A stretch of 6,088 nt of DNA, from the NCBI GenBank assembly GCA_021776755.1, contig JAJFFI010000470.1, forward strand, positions 1 to 6,088. Direction: 5' to 3'. A program made the position numbers and the translations under genes. The notes beneath the pieces were generated by a model that did no database searches, was not told the origin of the DNA, and saw only the letters and a program-made list of their open reading frames with translations. Origin of the DNA: Alphaproteobacteria bacterium (GTDB lineage Bacteria > Pseudomonadota > Alphaproteobacteria > JAJFFI01). Numbering within the stretch: position 1 is the stretch's first letter; each line of letters begins with the position of its first letter. Below are positions 1 through 5,511 of the stretch, piece by piece.

Positions 1-1
1 C

Positions 2-430
2 TACTGCGCATGGCGTGGCAAGCGGCTGCCGACCGAGGCCGAGTGGGAGGCCGCCGCCCGCGGCAAGATAGGGCGCACCTATCCCTGGGGGGAAGCACCG
101 CCCACGCGCGAGCGCGTCGTGTTCGGCGGCGGGCGCGGCGAGACCGCTCCCGTGGGCAGCAAGCCCGCCGGGGCCACGCCCGAGGGCGTGCTTGATCTCG
201 CAGGCAGCCTTGCCGAATGGACCAGCAGCCTCGATCGCCCTTACCCGTACGACGCGACCGACGGGCGCGAGGATCCGGCTCTCCGGGCAGCCCGCATCAC
301 GCGGGGCGGGGACTATCTGTTCGACGCCTCGGCGGACAAGTTCCGGGCCTGGTTCCGGTCCGGGTTTTCCCGCGCTCCCGAGAACGGCCACCGACACATC
401 GGTTTCCGCTGCGCCAAGAGCGTGGAATAG
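2..430 (+). CDS. SUMF1/formylglycine-generating-enzyme-fold protein, C-terminal part (5' end outside window)
   Basis: This is the last 142 residues of a larger protein whose start lies upstream of the window; the frame is open from base 2 to the TAG at 428-430. Sequence hallmarks of the FGE-sulfatase (SUMF1, C-type-lectin-like) fold are the block [20 protein letters not shown] at the left edge, YPWG at visible residues 27-30, [11 protein letters not shown] at 66-76, RGGDY at 101-105 and the terminal HIGFRCAKS at 132-140. Family members either oxidise a sulfatase cysteine to formylglycine or act in other roles (EgtB-like sulfoxide synthases, PvdO, NirV, effector-type domains). The segment that carries the paired catalytic cysteines in true FGEs reads [11 protein letters not shown] here and has none, so sulfatase activation is doubtful. 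The actual substrate is unknown. The gene converges on the hydratase gene with only 21 nt between the stop codons. Confidence 0.88.
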   Translation, partial: YCAWRGKRLPTEAEWEAAARGKIGRTYPWGEAPPTRERVVFGGGRGETAPVGSKPAGATPEGVLDLAGSLAEWTSSLDRPYPYDATDGREDPALRAARITRGGDYLFDASADKFRAWFRSGFSRAPENGHRHIGFRCAKSVE

Positions 431-451
431 AAACCAGAGCGTTTTGCGTTC

Positions 452-1312
452 CTATTGAATCGCTGAGACGGCCCGAACCTCGGCCTCGGCCGACATGGCG
501 AGCTTGCCGTCGGGGTTTGCCGCCCACAGCGACATCACAGCGCCATCCCGCGTACAGGCAATGGTGAACGGTGCGGTCTCGAAGAGCGGGCTGACGGCGC
601 GGAACGAGAATTTCGCGACCGCCCCCATGCCGCCCACACGTTCGGCGAGCGCCAGCAGCATGGTCGCGGTCAGCGGACCGTGGAACACGAGACCAGGGTA
701 GCCCTCGACATCGCGGCAGTAGTCAACGTCGTAGTGAATGCGGTGGCCGTTGAAGGTGAGCGCCGAATAGCGAAACAGCAGCACCGGGCCGGGCGTCACG
801 GTTTCGGTGATATCCGCGTCGCCCGGTGCGTCGGGCGGCTGCGGCGCCGGGGCCTCCGGCGCCGGGTCATCGCGGTAGACGATGTCGTGTTCCTCCCGCA
901 GGCACACCGCCCCGCCGGACGAAAACTCGTGGTGCACGGTGACGAAGCAGAGATCGCCGGACTTGCCGGACTTCTGCGTCACGTCGGCAATGGTCGAGCG
1001 CCGCGTGATCGTTTCTCCCACGCACAGCGGCGCTGCGAATTCCAGCCGGCCGCCGGCCCACATGCGCCGGGGCAGCGGCACGGGTGGCAAAAATCCGCCG
1101 CGCTTCGGATGGCCATCGCGGCCGAGCTCCGCTGGTGGTTTGGCCTCGGCAAACAGCAGCCAGTGCCACGCGGGCGGGATCGCATCGCCATCCACGGGCG
1201 GCTGCCCGTCGAGTCCCAATGTTGCGTGCATACGCGCGACTATCCCGGCGGTCAGGCGGTCCTCACGGCGCTCCTCCCGCCCGATCCAGTCTTCCAGTGC
1301 CTGCTGCGTCAT
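452..1312 (-). CDS. HTD2/MaoC-like acyl-CoA (de)hydratase, mesaconyl-C4-CoA hydratase type
   Basis: Encodes 286 residues with two hot-dog halves, the usual architecture of FAS1-like/HTD2 dehydratases. The N-terminal half contains the WHWLLFAE and RRMWAGGRLEF blocks (about residues 49-92). The C-terminal half carries the catalytic region LTFNGHRIHYD (185-195), followed by GYPGLVFHGPLTA (204-216). The His/Asp pair of the RIHYD motif fits the hydratase-2 active site. This family includes mesaconyl-C4-CoA hydratase of the 3-hydroxypropionate bicycle and itaconyl-CoA-type hydratases, which add water across an enoyl-CoA in the cytoplasm. The start at 1312 is chosen because AGGAG (1321-1325 read on the - strand) lies 8 nt upstream; an in-frame ATG at 1369 would add 19 residues but ignores that site. 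A proline/alanine-rich linker (about 149-165) joins the halves. It is divergent from the HIT/CoA-transferase pair, which suggests a shared pathway. The exact substrate cannot be told from sequence. Confidence 0.87.
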   Translation of the reverse strand: MTQQALEDWIGREERREDRLTAGIVARMHATLGLDGQPPVDGDAIPPAWHWLLFAEAKPPAELGRDGHPKRGGFLPPVPLPRRMWAGGRLEFAAPLCVGETITRRSTIADVTQKSGKSGDLCFVTVHHEFSSGGAVCLREEHDIVYRDDPAPEAPAPQPPDAPGDADITETVTPGPVLLFRYSALTFNGHRIHYDVDYCRDVEGYPGLVFHGPLTATMLLALAERVGGMGAVAKFSFRAVSPLFETAPFTIACTRDGAVMSLWAANPDGKLAMSAEAEVRAVSAIQ

Positions 1313-1403
1313 GCCCTGCGCTCCTGTTTTCCGGCCCGCAGGATTGCATATCCCGCCCGCGCCCTGCACCCTCCGCGTTCACTCGAAAAACCGCGATGGC
1401 CCG
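1313..1403. promoter_or_regulatory. Divergent intergenic region between hydratase and HIT/CoA-transferase genes
   Basis: This 91-nt gap separates two divergent genes and must hold the promoter of the - strand hydratase and probably that of the + strand pair. I could not pick out a convincing -35/-10 pair on either strand. The only AT-rich patch is around 1344-1351 (TTGCATAT), which might be part of a -10 element. The call rests on gene layout, not on a recognised motif. Confidence 0.3.
1321..1325 (-). promoter_or_regulatory. Ribosome binding site deciding the hydratase start
   Basis: Read on the - strand this is AGGAG, 8 nt before the ATG at 1312. It favours that start over the upstream in-frame ATG at 1369. 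Confidence 0.7.
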
Positions 1404-1829
1404 ATGACCTATTCGCTGCACCCCCGCCTTGAAGCCGACACCCACGCGGTCGTCGACTGGCCGGTCGCCACGGTGCGGCTGATGGACGATGCCCGTTTTC
1501 CCTGGCTGATCCTGGTGCCGCGGATCGGCGGACTCTCCGGCCTGCACCAGATGGCGGCCGCCGATCGCATCGCCCTCGTCGAGGAGATCGCCGCAGCCTC
1601 CCGGGCGCTGGAAGGTCTCTTTCAACCCGAACGCATCAACGTCGCCGCCCTCGGTAACATGGTGCCGCAACTGCATGTGCATGTGATCGCACGCCAGACC
1701 GATGATGCCGCCTGGCCCGGCCCGGTCTGGGGCGCCGGAACGGCGGAGCCTTACGCCGCGGACCAGTTGATCGGGACACGCACCGCCCTCAAGGCCGCGC
1801 TCGCGGCGGCCGCGAAGCTTGCCCCGTGA
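1404..1829 (+). CDS. HIT-family protein (putative nucleotide hydrolase/transferase)
   Basis: A 141-residue single-domain histidine-triad protein, a normal length for the family. HIT proteins are cytoplasmic hydrolases of nucleoside phosphoesters such as diadenosine tetraphosphate, AMP-lysine or other adenylates. The signature lies at residues 85-97, NMVPQLHVHVIAR. The family pattern is H-x-H-x-H-x-x; the first position is Gln89, while His91 (the expected nucleophile) and His93 are present. A Q at this first position is, from memory, common in a proteobacterial Ap4A-hydrolase-like subgroup, so the protein is probably active. FPWLILVPR (32-40) is the usual substrate-pocket strand. The start at 1404 is the ATG that yields the canonical N-terminus; no good Shine-Dalgarno precedes it. 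Its TGA overlaps the GTG of the CoA-transferase gene (GTGA at 1826-1829), implying coupled translation. Confidence 0.88.
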   Translation: MTYSLHPRLEADTHAVVDWPVATVRLMDDARFPWLILVPRIGGLSGLHQMAAADRIALVEEIAAASRALEGLFQPERINVAALGNMVPQLHVHVIARQTDDAAWPGPVWGAGTAEPYAADQLIGTRTALKAALAAAAKLAP

Positions 1830-3028
1830 GCGGCAATCTCACCGGCCATCCGCTGCCGCTGTCGGGGCTTCGCGTGCTCGATCTGACGACCGTGATTTTC
1901 GGGCCCTACGCCACCCAGATGCTGGGCGACTTCGGCGCCGACGTGATCAAGATCGAGGCGCCGGAGGGCGATCTCACCCGGGACATCGGCCCCGCGAAAC
2001 ACCCCAAGATGGCTTCGCTCTATCTCGGCTCGAACCGCAACAAGCGGAGCGTCGTCCTCGACCTCAAGCGGGAGGCGGCGAAGGACGCACTCTGGCGGCT
2101 GATCGACAGCGCCGACGTGTTCGTCCACAACATCCGGCCGCAGAAGATCGCCCGCCTCGGCTTCGACGCGGACGCGGTGCTGGCGCGCAATCCGGCCATC
2201 GTCTACGGCGGCCTGCATGGTTACGGCGAGGCGGGCCCCTATGGCGGGCAACCGGCCTATGACGATGTGATCCAGGGCCAGGCGGGACTTGCCGGCGCCT
2301 TCTGGGCGCGGGACGGCGCGCCGGTGCTCGCCCCAACGATCGCCGCTGACAAGACCGCCGGGCTGATGGCCGTGGGCGGCCTGCTCGCGGGCGTGATCCG
2401 CCGGCTGGTCACCGGCACCGGCGTCTATGTCGAGACGTCGATGTTCGAGGGTGTGGCGAGCTATGTCCTGCTTGAGCACCAGCACGGCGCGATCTACGCG
2501 CCGCCTAAAACCGGCTACGGCTATCCCCGCGCACTGTCACCGGCGCGCCGTCCGCACCCGACCGCCGACGGACATATCTGCCTGCTGGCCTATACCGACG
2601 GGCAGTGGCGGCGGTTCTGGGATCTGACCGGCCAGCCACAGCTCGCGTCCGACCCGCGCTTTGCGACCATCGCTGCGCGCGCCGGGAACATCGACGCGCT
2701 CTACGGCATCGTCGGCCCGGTGATGACCACCCGCACCACCGCCGACTGGCTCGCGCGCCTCAAGCAGGCCGAGATCGCGGCAGGGCCCGTGAACCGCATC
2801 GAGGACCTGCGCGGCGACGCGCATCTGAACGCCGTGGGTTTTTTCCAGCCACTCGCGCACCCCACCGAGGGCCCGCTCGAGGCTGTCGGCACACCCTTCC
2901 GCTTCGACCGCGCGCCGCTGCCGGTCCACACACCGCAGCCCAATCTCGGGGAGCATGGCCGTGAAGTTCTGGAGGAAGCCGGGCTGAGTGATGCCGAGAT
3001 TGACGCCGCATTGCGGACCGAGGCCTAG
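1826..3028 (+). CDS. CaiB/BaiF (class III) acyl-CoA transferase
   Basis: A 400-residue protein, typical for family III CoA-transferases, which move CoA between carboxylic acids through an aspartyl-CoA anhydride in an interlocked dimer. The N-terminus LSGLRVLDLTTVIFGPYATQ (12-31), then LGDFGADVIKIEAPEGD (33-49), is the classic CaiB Rossmann-type start. The motif PAYDDVIQGQAG (143-155) places the catalytic aspartate at Asp146. LGEHGREVLEEAGLSDAEI in the last 30 residues is the usual C-terminal helix. It starts with GTG at 1826, overlapping the HIT stop by 4 nt, with no obvious own ribosome binding site, so it is probably translated by reinitiation. The divergent hydratase next door is of the mesaconyl-C4-CoA hydratase type. 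This fits a role like mesaconyl-CoA C1-C4 CoA transferase or another dicarboxylate activation, but the substrate is inferred from context only. Confidence 0.92.
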   Translation: MSGNLTGHPLPLSGLRVLDLTTVIFGPYATQMLGDFGADVIKIEAPEGDLTRDIGPAKHPKMASLYLGSNRNKRSVVLDLKREAAKDALWRLIDSADVFVHNIRPQKIARLGFDADAVLARNPAIVYGGLHGYGEAGPYGGQPAYDDVIQGQAGLAGAFWARDGAPVLAPTIAADKTAGLMAVGGLLAGVIRRLVTGTGVYVETSMFEGVASYVLLEHQHGAIYAPPKTGYGYPRALSPARRPHPTADGHICLLAYTDGQWRRFWDLTGQPQLASDPRFATIAARAGNIDALYGIVGPVMTTRTTADWLARLKQAEIAAGPVNRIEDLRGDAHLNAVGFFQPLAHPTEGPLEAVGTPFRFDRAPLPVHTPQPNLGEHGREVLEEAGLSDAEIDAALRTEA

Positions 3029-3037
3029 CGCACCGCC

Positions 3038-3066
3038 TTGTCAAAAACAGGATATGGCGGTCTGAT
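3038..3066 (+). promoter_or_regulatory. Possible sigma70-type promoter for the DUF1761 gene
   Basis: TTGTCA (3038-3043, five of six to consensus) and TCTGAT (3061-3066, four of six) are separated by 17 nt. The expected start of transcription is near 3073, about 25 nt before the ATG at 3099. Short arms ACCGCC (3032-3037) and GGCGGT (3056-3061) flank the spacer as an inverted repeat with an 18-nt gap, which could be a weak operator or chance. Confidence 0.35.
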
Positions 3067-3098
3067 AGCGAAACAGATTTTTCGATCGGGAGGCCGCC

Positions 3099-3512
3099 AT
3101 GAATTTCGCCGGCATCAATTACATCGCCGTTCTCGCCGCAACAGTGGCGAGCTTCGCCTTCGGCGCGGTCTGGTACATGACACTCGCCAAACCCTGGATG
3201 GCCGCGACCGGGCGCACCGAGGAAGAGCTCAAGCGCGGCGTCTCGCCGTTCACCTACATCCTCACGTTCATCTGCCAGATCGTGATGGCGATCATGCTGG
3301 CGGGCGTGATCGGGCATCTGGGCGCGGGCGAGGTCACGATCGCCAACGGCATGGTCAGCGGCGCCCTCATCTGGCTCGGCTTCGTGATCACAAGCCTGAT
3401 CGTCAACCACGCCTATCAGAGCAGCTCGCGAATGCTCACCGCGATCGACGGCGGCCACTGGCTCGGTGTCCTGCTAATCCAGGGTCTGGTCATCGGGATA
3501 TTCGGAGTCTGA
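3099..3512 (+). CDS. DUF1761 family small integral membrane protein
   Basis: A 137-residue protein with four predicted membrane segments at about residues 7-29, 52-74, 83-105 and 118-136, and a charged cytoplasmic-type loop (37-47, with GRTEEELKR). The first segment ends in FGAVWYMTLAKPWM, the conserved Trp-Tyr/Lys-Pro-Trp signature of DUF1761, and NHAYQ (103-107) follows the third segment. No biochemical function is established for this family as far as I know. The ATG at 3099 is well supported: GGGAGG (3088-3093) lies 5 nt upstream. It has 70 nt of upstream non-coding DNA and 58 nt downstream, so it may be transcribed alone. It shows no obvious functional tie to the CoA-transferase before it or the methionine synthase after it. 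Confidence 0.87.
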   Translation: MNFAGINYIAVLAATVASFAFGAVWYMTLAKPWMAATGRTEEELKRGVSPFTYILTFICQIVMAIMLAGVIGHLGAGEVTIANGMVSGALIWLGFVITSLIVNHAYQSSSRMLTAIDGGHWLGVLLIQGLVIGIFGV

Positions 3513-3570
3513 CGCCTACCGGTCATGTTAGGGTCGTTCCAGAACCCGTCCCGCGCAATGGAGAGTGTGC

Positions 3571-4602
3571 ATGGCTGCTGATCGCTTTTTTCCCACCACC
3601 GTCGCCGGCAGCCTGCCAAAGCCCCACTGGCTGGCCGAGCCCGAGAAACTCTGGGCCGCGTGGCAGCATGAAGGGGCAGCCCTTGAAAGCGCACAGCGCG
3701 ATGCCGCCCTCGTCTGGCTGAAGGAGCAGGAAGACGCGGGCATCGATATCGTCTCGAATGGGGAACAGTTCCGGGTGCATTTCGTGCACGGCTTCCTCGA
3801 GCACATCGACGGCATCGACTGGCAGAAGAAGACCAAGATGGGCATCCGCGACAACCGTTATGTCGTCGACGTTCCGACCGTCACCGGCAAGGTGACTCGC
3901 AAGGCGCCGGTGCATTCCGAGGAAGTGAAGTTCTCGCGCGCCCACACGGACAAGAAACTGAAATTCACGCTGCCCGGTCCGATGACCATCTGCGACACCA
4001 TCGCGGACGAGCACTACGGCAAGCGCGCCGACATGGCGATGGCTTTCGCCGACATCCTGAACAAGGAGGTGCGCGAGCTCGAGGCGCTCGGCGTCGACAC
4101 CATCCAGATCGACGAGCCGGCCTTCAACGTCTTCTTCGACGACGTGCGGGAGTGGGGCGTCGCGGCGCTGGAGCGCGCGGTCGAGGGGCTGACCTGCACC
4201 ACCGCGGTCCACATCTGCTATGGCTACGGCATCCAGCAGAACATCGACTGGAAGAAGACCCTGGGCGACGAGTGGAACCAGTACGCCGAGATTTTCCCGG
4301 CGCTCAACGCCAGCAAAATCAAGCAGGTGAGCCTCGAGTGCGCCGCCTCCCACGTGCCGATGTCGCTGATCGGGCTGCTCAAGGACAAGGAAATTCTCGT
4401 GGGCTCGATCGATGTCGCGAGCCTCGATGTCGAAACGCCCGAGCAGGTCGCGGCCGTCATCACGGAAGCCCTGCAACACGCCGACGCCGAACGCATCCTG
4501 CCCTGCACCAACTGCGGCATGGCGCCGCTCCCCCAACACGTCGCCGCGGGCAAGTTACACGCCCTCGGCGCGGGCGCCGAGTTGGCGCGAAAGACGATGT
4601 AA
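3571..4602 (+). CDS. Core-type cobalamin-independent methionine synthase (MesD-like, MetE C-terminal-domain family)
   Basis: A 343-residue TIM-barrel protein matching only the catalytic C-terminal domain of MetE (about 750 residues). It makes methionine by moving a methyl group to the zinc-bound thiol of homocysteine. All expected zinc ligands are visible: His214 and Cys216 (AVHICYG), Glu256 (SLECAAS) and Cys315 (CTNCGMAPL). The homocysteine-binding aspartate is in IQIDEPAFN (Asp181). The N-terminus TTVAGSLPKPHWL and the phrase HICYGYG followed by DWKKTLG resemble my memory of MesD, the aerobic folate-independent synthase that works with MesX (DUF1852). No MesX gene is in view, so the methyl donor is uncertain. 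The ATG at 3571 is preferred over GTG 3565 because GGAG (3560-3563) sits 7 nt before it. It forms an operon with the CMD-fold gene 11 nt downstream. Alternative: another MetE-like thiol methyl- or alkyltransferase. Confidence 0.85.
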   Translation: MAADRFFPTTVAGSLPKPHWLAEPEKLWAAWQHEGAALESAQRDAALVWLKEQEDAGIDIVSNGEQFRVHFVHGFLEHIDGIDWQKKTKMGIRDNRYVVDVPTVTGKVTRKAPVHSEEVKFSRAHTDKKLKFTLPGPMTICDTIADEHYGKRADMAMAFADILNKEVRELEALGVDTIQIDEPAFNVFFDDVREWGVAALERAVEGLTCTTAVHICYGYGIQQNIDWKKTLGDEWNQYAEIFPALNASKIKQVSLECAASHVPMSLIGLLKDKEILVGSIDVASLDVETPEQVAAVITEALQHADAERILPCTNCGMAPLPQHVAAGKLHALGAGAELARKTM

Positions 4603-4613
4603 GGAACAAACCG

Positions 4614-5015
4614 ATGGTCGATTTCAATTCCGGCAGGGGTTCGGACAAGTTCGAGCAGGCGACCGGGCAGACCGGCGAGGCGCTGTTCGACGCCTTCAAG
4701 GACGTCTGTCCGGATCTCGCGAAGTATGTGTCCGACTCTGCCTTCGGGCATATCCTGTCCCGGCCGAATCTGTCGTTCCGCGACCGGGAGCTCGCCGCGG
4801 TCTCGGCGCTGGCGGCGATCGGCACCGCCGAGCGCCAGCTCGAGGTGCACGTGAACGCGGCGCTTGAAGCCGGATGCAAACCGGAGGAGCTGGTGGAATG
4901 CGTGCTGCAATGCCTGCTCTGGTCCGGTTTCCCGGCGGCCATGAACGGCCTTATTATTGTCAAGAAAGTATTAGACATTCGTGGTGTAAAGTTAGACTAC
5001 GATAGCAAGAAATAG
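4614..5015 (+). CDS. Carboxymuconolactone decarboxylase (CMD)-fold protein
   Basis: A 133-residue all-helical protein of the CMD/AhpD superfamily. The run FRDRELAAVSALAAIG (55-70), His79 in EVHVNAALEAG (77-87), EELVECVLQ (91-99) and SGFPAAMNG (104-112) follow the gamma-CMD (PcaC-like) layout. It lacks the AhpD Cys-x-x-Cys disulfide-reducing motif; its cysteines (32, 88, 96, 100) are not so arranged. Family members decarboxylate muconolactones or have unknown roles. With no protocatechuate genes nearby, a PcaC function is not supported, and its tight coupling (11 nt) to the methionine synthase suggests an accessory role there. The start at 4614 has AAGGA (4601-4605) 8 nt upstream. The last 21 codons are strikingly AT-rich (TTA, ATT, GTA, CGT, AAA) compared with the rest of the gene and end in a Lys-rich tail. 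Confidence 0.83.
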   Translation: MVDFNSGRGSDKFEQATGQTGEALFDAFKDVCPDLAKYVSDSAFGHILSRPNLSFRDRELAAVSALAAIGTAERQLEVHVNAALEAGCKPEELVECVLQCLLWSGFPAAMNGLIIVKKVLDIRGVKLDYDSKK

Positions 5016-5024
5016 CGTTTCGAC

Positions 5025-5055
5025 TTGACCTTCCAGTAACTGGCAATTGTAGATT
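5025..5055 (+). promoter_or_regulatory. CueR/HmrR-type (MerR-family) copper-responsive promoter and operator
   Basis: TTGACC (5025-5030) and TAGATT (5050-5055) are separated by 19 nt, the over-long spacer typical of promoters activated by MerR-family regulators. The spacer holds an imperfect dyad: left arm ACCTTCCAG (5028-5036) and right arm CTGGCAATT (5040-5048). An ideal right arm would be CTGGAAGGT; six of nine bases match. The left arm is the CueR half-site of copA-type promoters. The genes downstream encode a Cys/His-rich secreted protein and a cupredoxin, which agrees with copper control. The regulator gene itself is not in the window. Confidence 0.75.
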
Positions 5056-5062
5056 TGGCTTA

Positions 5063-5413
5063 ATGCGACGCACGCTGATCACACTGCTTGCCCTCGTTCT
5101 CATCGCCGCCCCCTGGGCGGCGGGTGCGATTCATCATGGGGGCATGGGGCAGCCCCAGAACGATCACACGCTCCACGGGCCAGCCGCGCACGCCAGCGGT
5201 CAGCTGCAGGAATGCAGCGAAGACGGTTGCGACGGAAGCGGTGGCAAGGGGTGCTGCGAGATCGTCGCGGTTCATTGCGCCGGCTTTTTCACCGGCGTCG
5301 ATGGATCTGTTCTTCCGGTGCCCATCGACCGGACCGGCCGGTGGGCCGCCAGCGGACACTCCTGGCGGCCGGCGCACATGCCCGAAGCCGACACACCGCC
5401 GCCGCGGGTCTGA
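5063..5413 (+). CDS. Secreted Cys/His-rich small protein of a copper cassette (unknown function)
   Basis: A 116-residue protein with a clear Sec signal peptide: Arg2-Arg3, a hydrophobic stretch at 5-20, and likely cleavage after Ala-Gly-Ala22. The mature part begins IHHGGMG and carries many possible metal ligands: His24, 25, 35, 38, 43, 71, 99 and 105, and Cys51, 56, 64, 65 and 72, with a CC pair and a VHC motif. The tail is proline-rich (PEADTPPPRV), reminiscent of small DUF2946-like proteins often seen in metal-resistance loci, though I cannot confirm membership. It lies 8 nt after the -10 of a CueR-type promoter and before a cupredoxin gene, so a periplasmic copper-binding or copper-delivery role is inferred. 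There is no Shine-Dalgarno, and no alternative start keeps the signal peptide, so the transcript is probably leaderless. Confidence 0.72.
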   Translation: MRRTLITLLALVLIAAPWAAGAIHHGGMGQPQNDHTLHGPAAHASGQLQECSEDGCDGSGGKGCCEIVAVHCAGFFTGVDGSVLPVPIDRTGRWAASGHSWRPAHMPEADTPPPRV

Positions 5414-5511
5414 ACCTCTTATAGTTCTGCGATGCCGCCGCGCATCCGCCGTCCTGGCGGGACCCGGCACGCACCCCAAGAGATGACTTCAGACTTCCAA
5501 GGATAAATCCA
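5414..5511 (+). other. Intergenic spacer inside the copper cassette
   Basis: These 98 nt separate the two copper genes. A small hairpin, CCGCC (5446-5450) and GGCGG (5456-5460) with a 5-nt loop, has no T-run after it, so it is not a terminator. No second MerR-type dyad is seen. The ribosome binding site AAGGA (5499-5503) of the cupredoxin gene lies at the right end. Confidence 0.5.

Noticed and set aside
437..451. Small hairpin between the convergent stops, GAGCG and CGTTC around TTTTG
   Set aside because: Only five pairs including a G-T wobble, and no T-run of useful length on either side, so it is not a credible bidirectional terminator.
882..1403. In-frame N-terminal extension of the HIT protein back to 882
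   Set aside because: The extra 174 residues overlap the hydratase gene antisense and look nothing like a domain; the HIT domain is complete from 1404.
680..1432. Long open frame on the + strand opposite the hydratase gene
   Set aside because: Its translation is Arg/Ala-rich low-complexity with no recognisable domain. The - strand frame has clear hot-dog motifs and a good ribosome binding site, so this is a G+C-driven shadow.
3513..3570. Possible S-adenosylmethionine riboswitch before the methionine synthase gene
   Set aside because: The gap is only 58 nt and shows no clear pseudoknot or SAM-II-like conserved core, so I cannot support one.
3523..4539. Long - strand open frame opposite the methionine synthase
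   Set aside because: Low-complexity Asp/Val/Arg-rich translation. The + strand frame has all catalytic residues of the MetE family.
5446..5460. CCGCC/GGCGG hairpin between the two copper genes as a terminator or attenuator
   Set aside because: Five-bp stem without a following T-run in a G+C-rich genome; expected by chance.
5088..5486. Alternative frame overlapping the Cys/His-rich gene
   Set aside because: No signal peptide or recognisable motif. The frame starting at 5063 has a clean signal sequence and metal-ligand pattern placed directly after the promoter.
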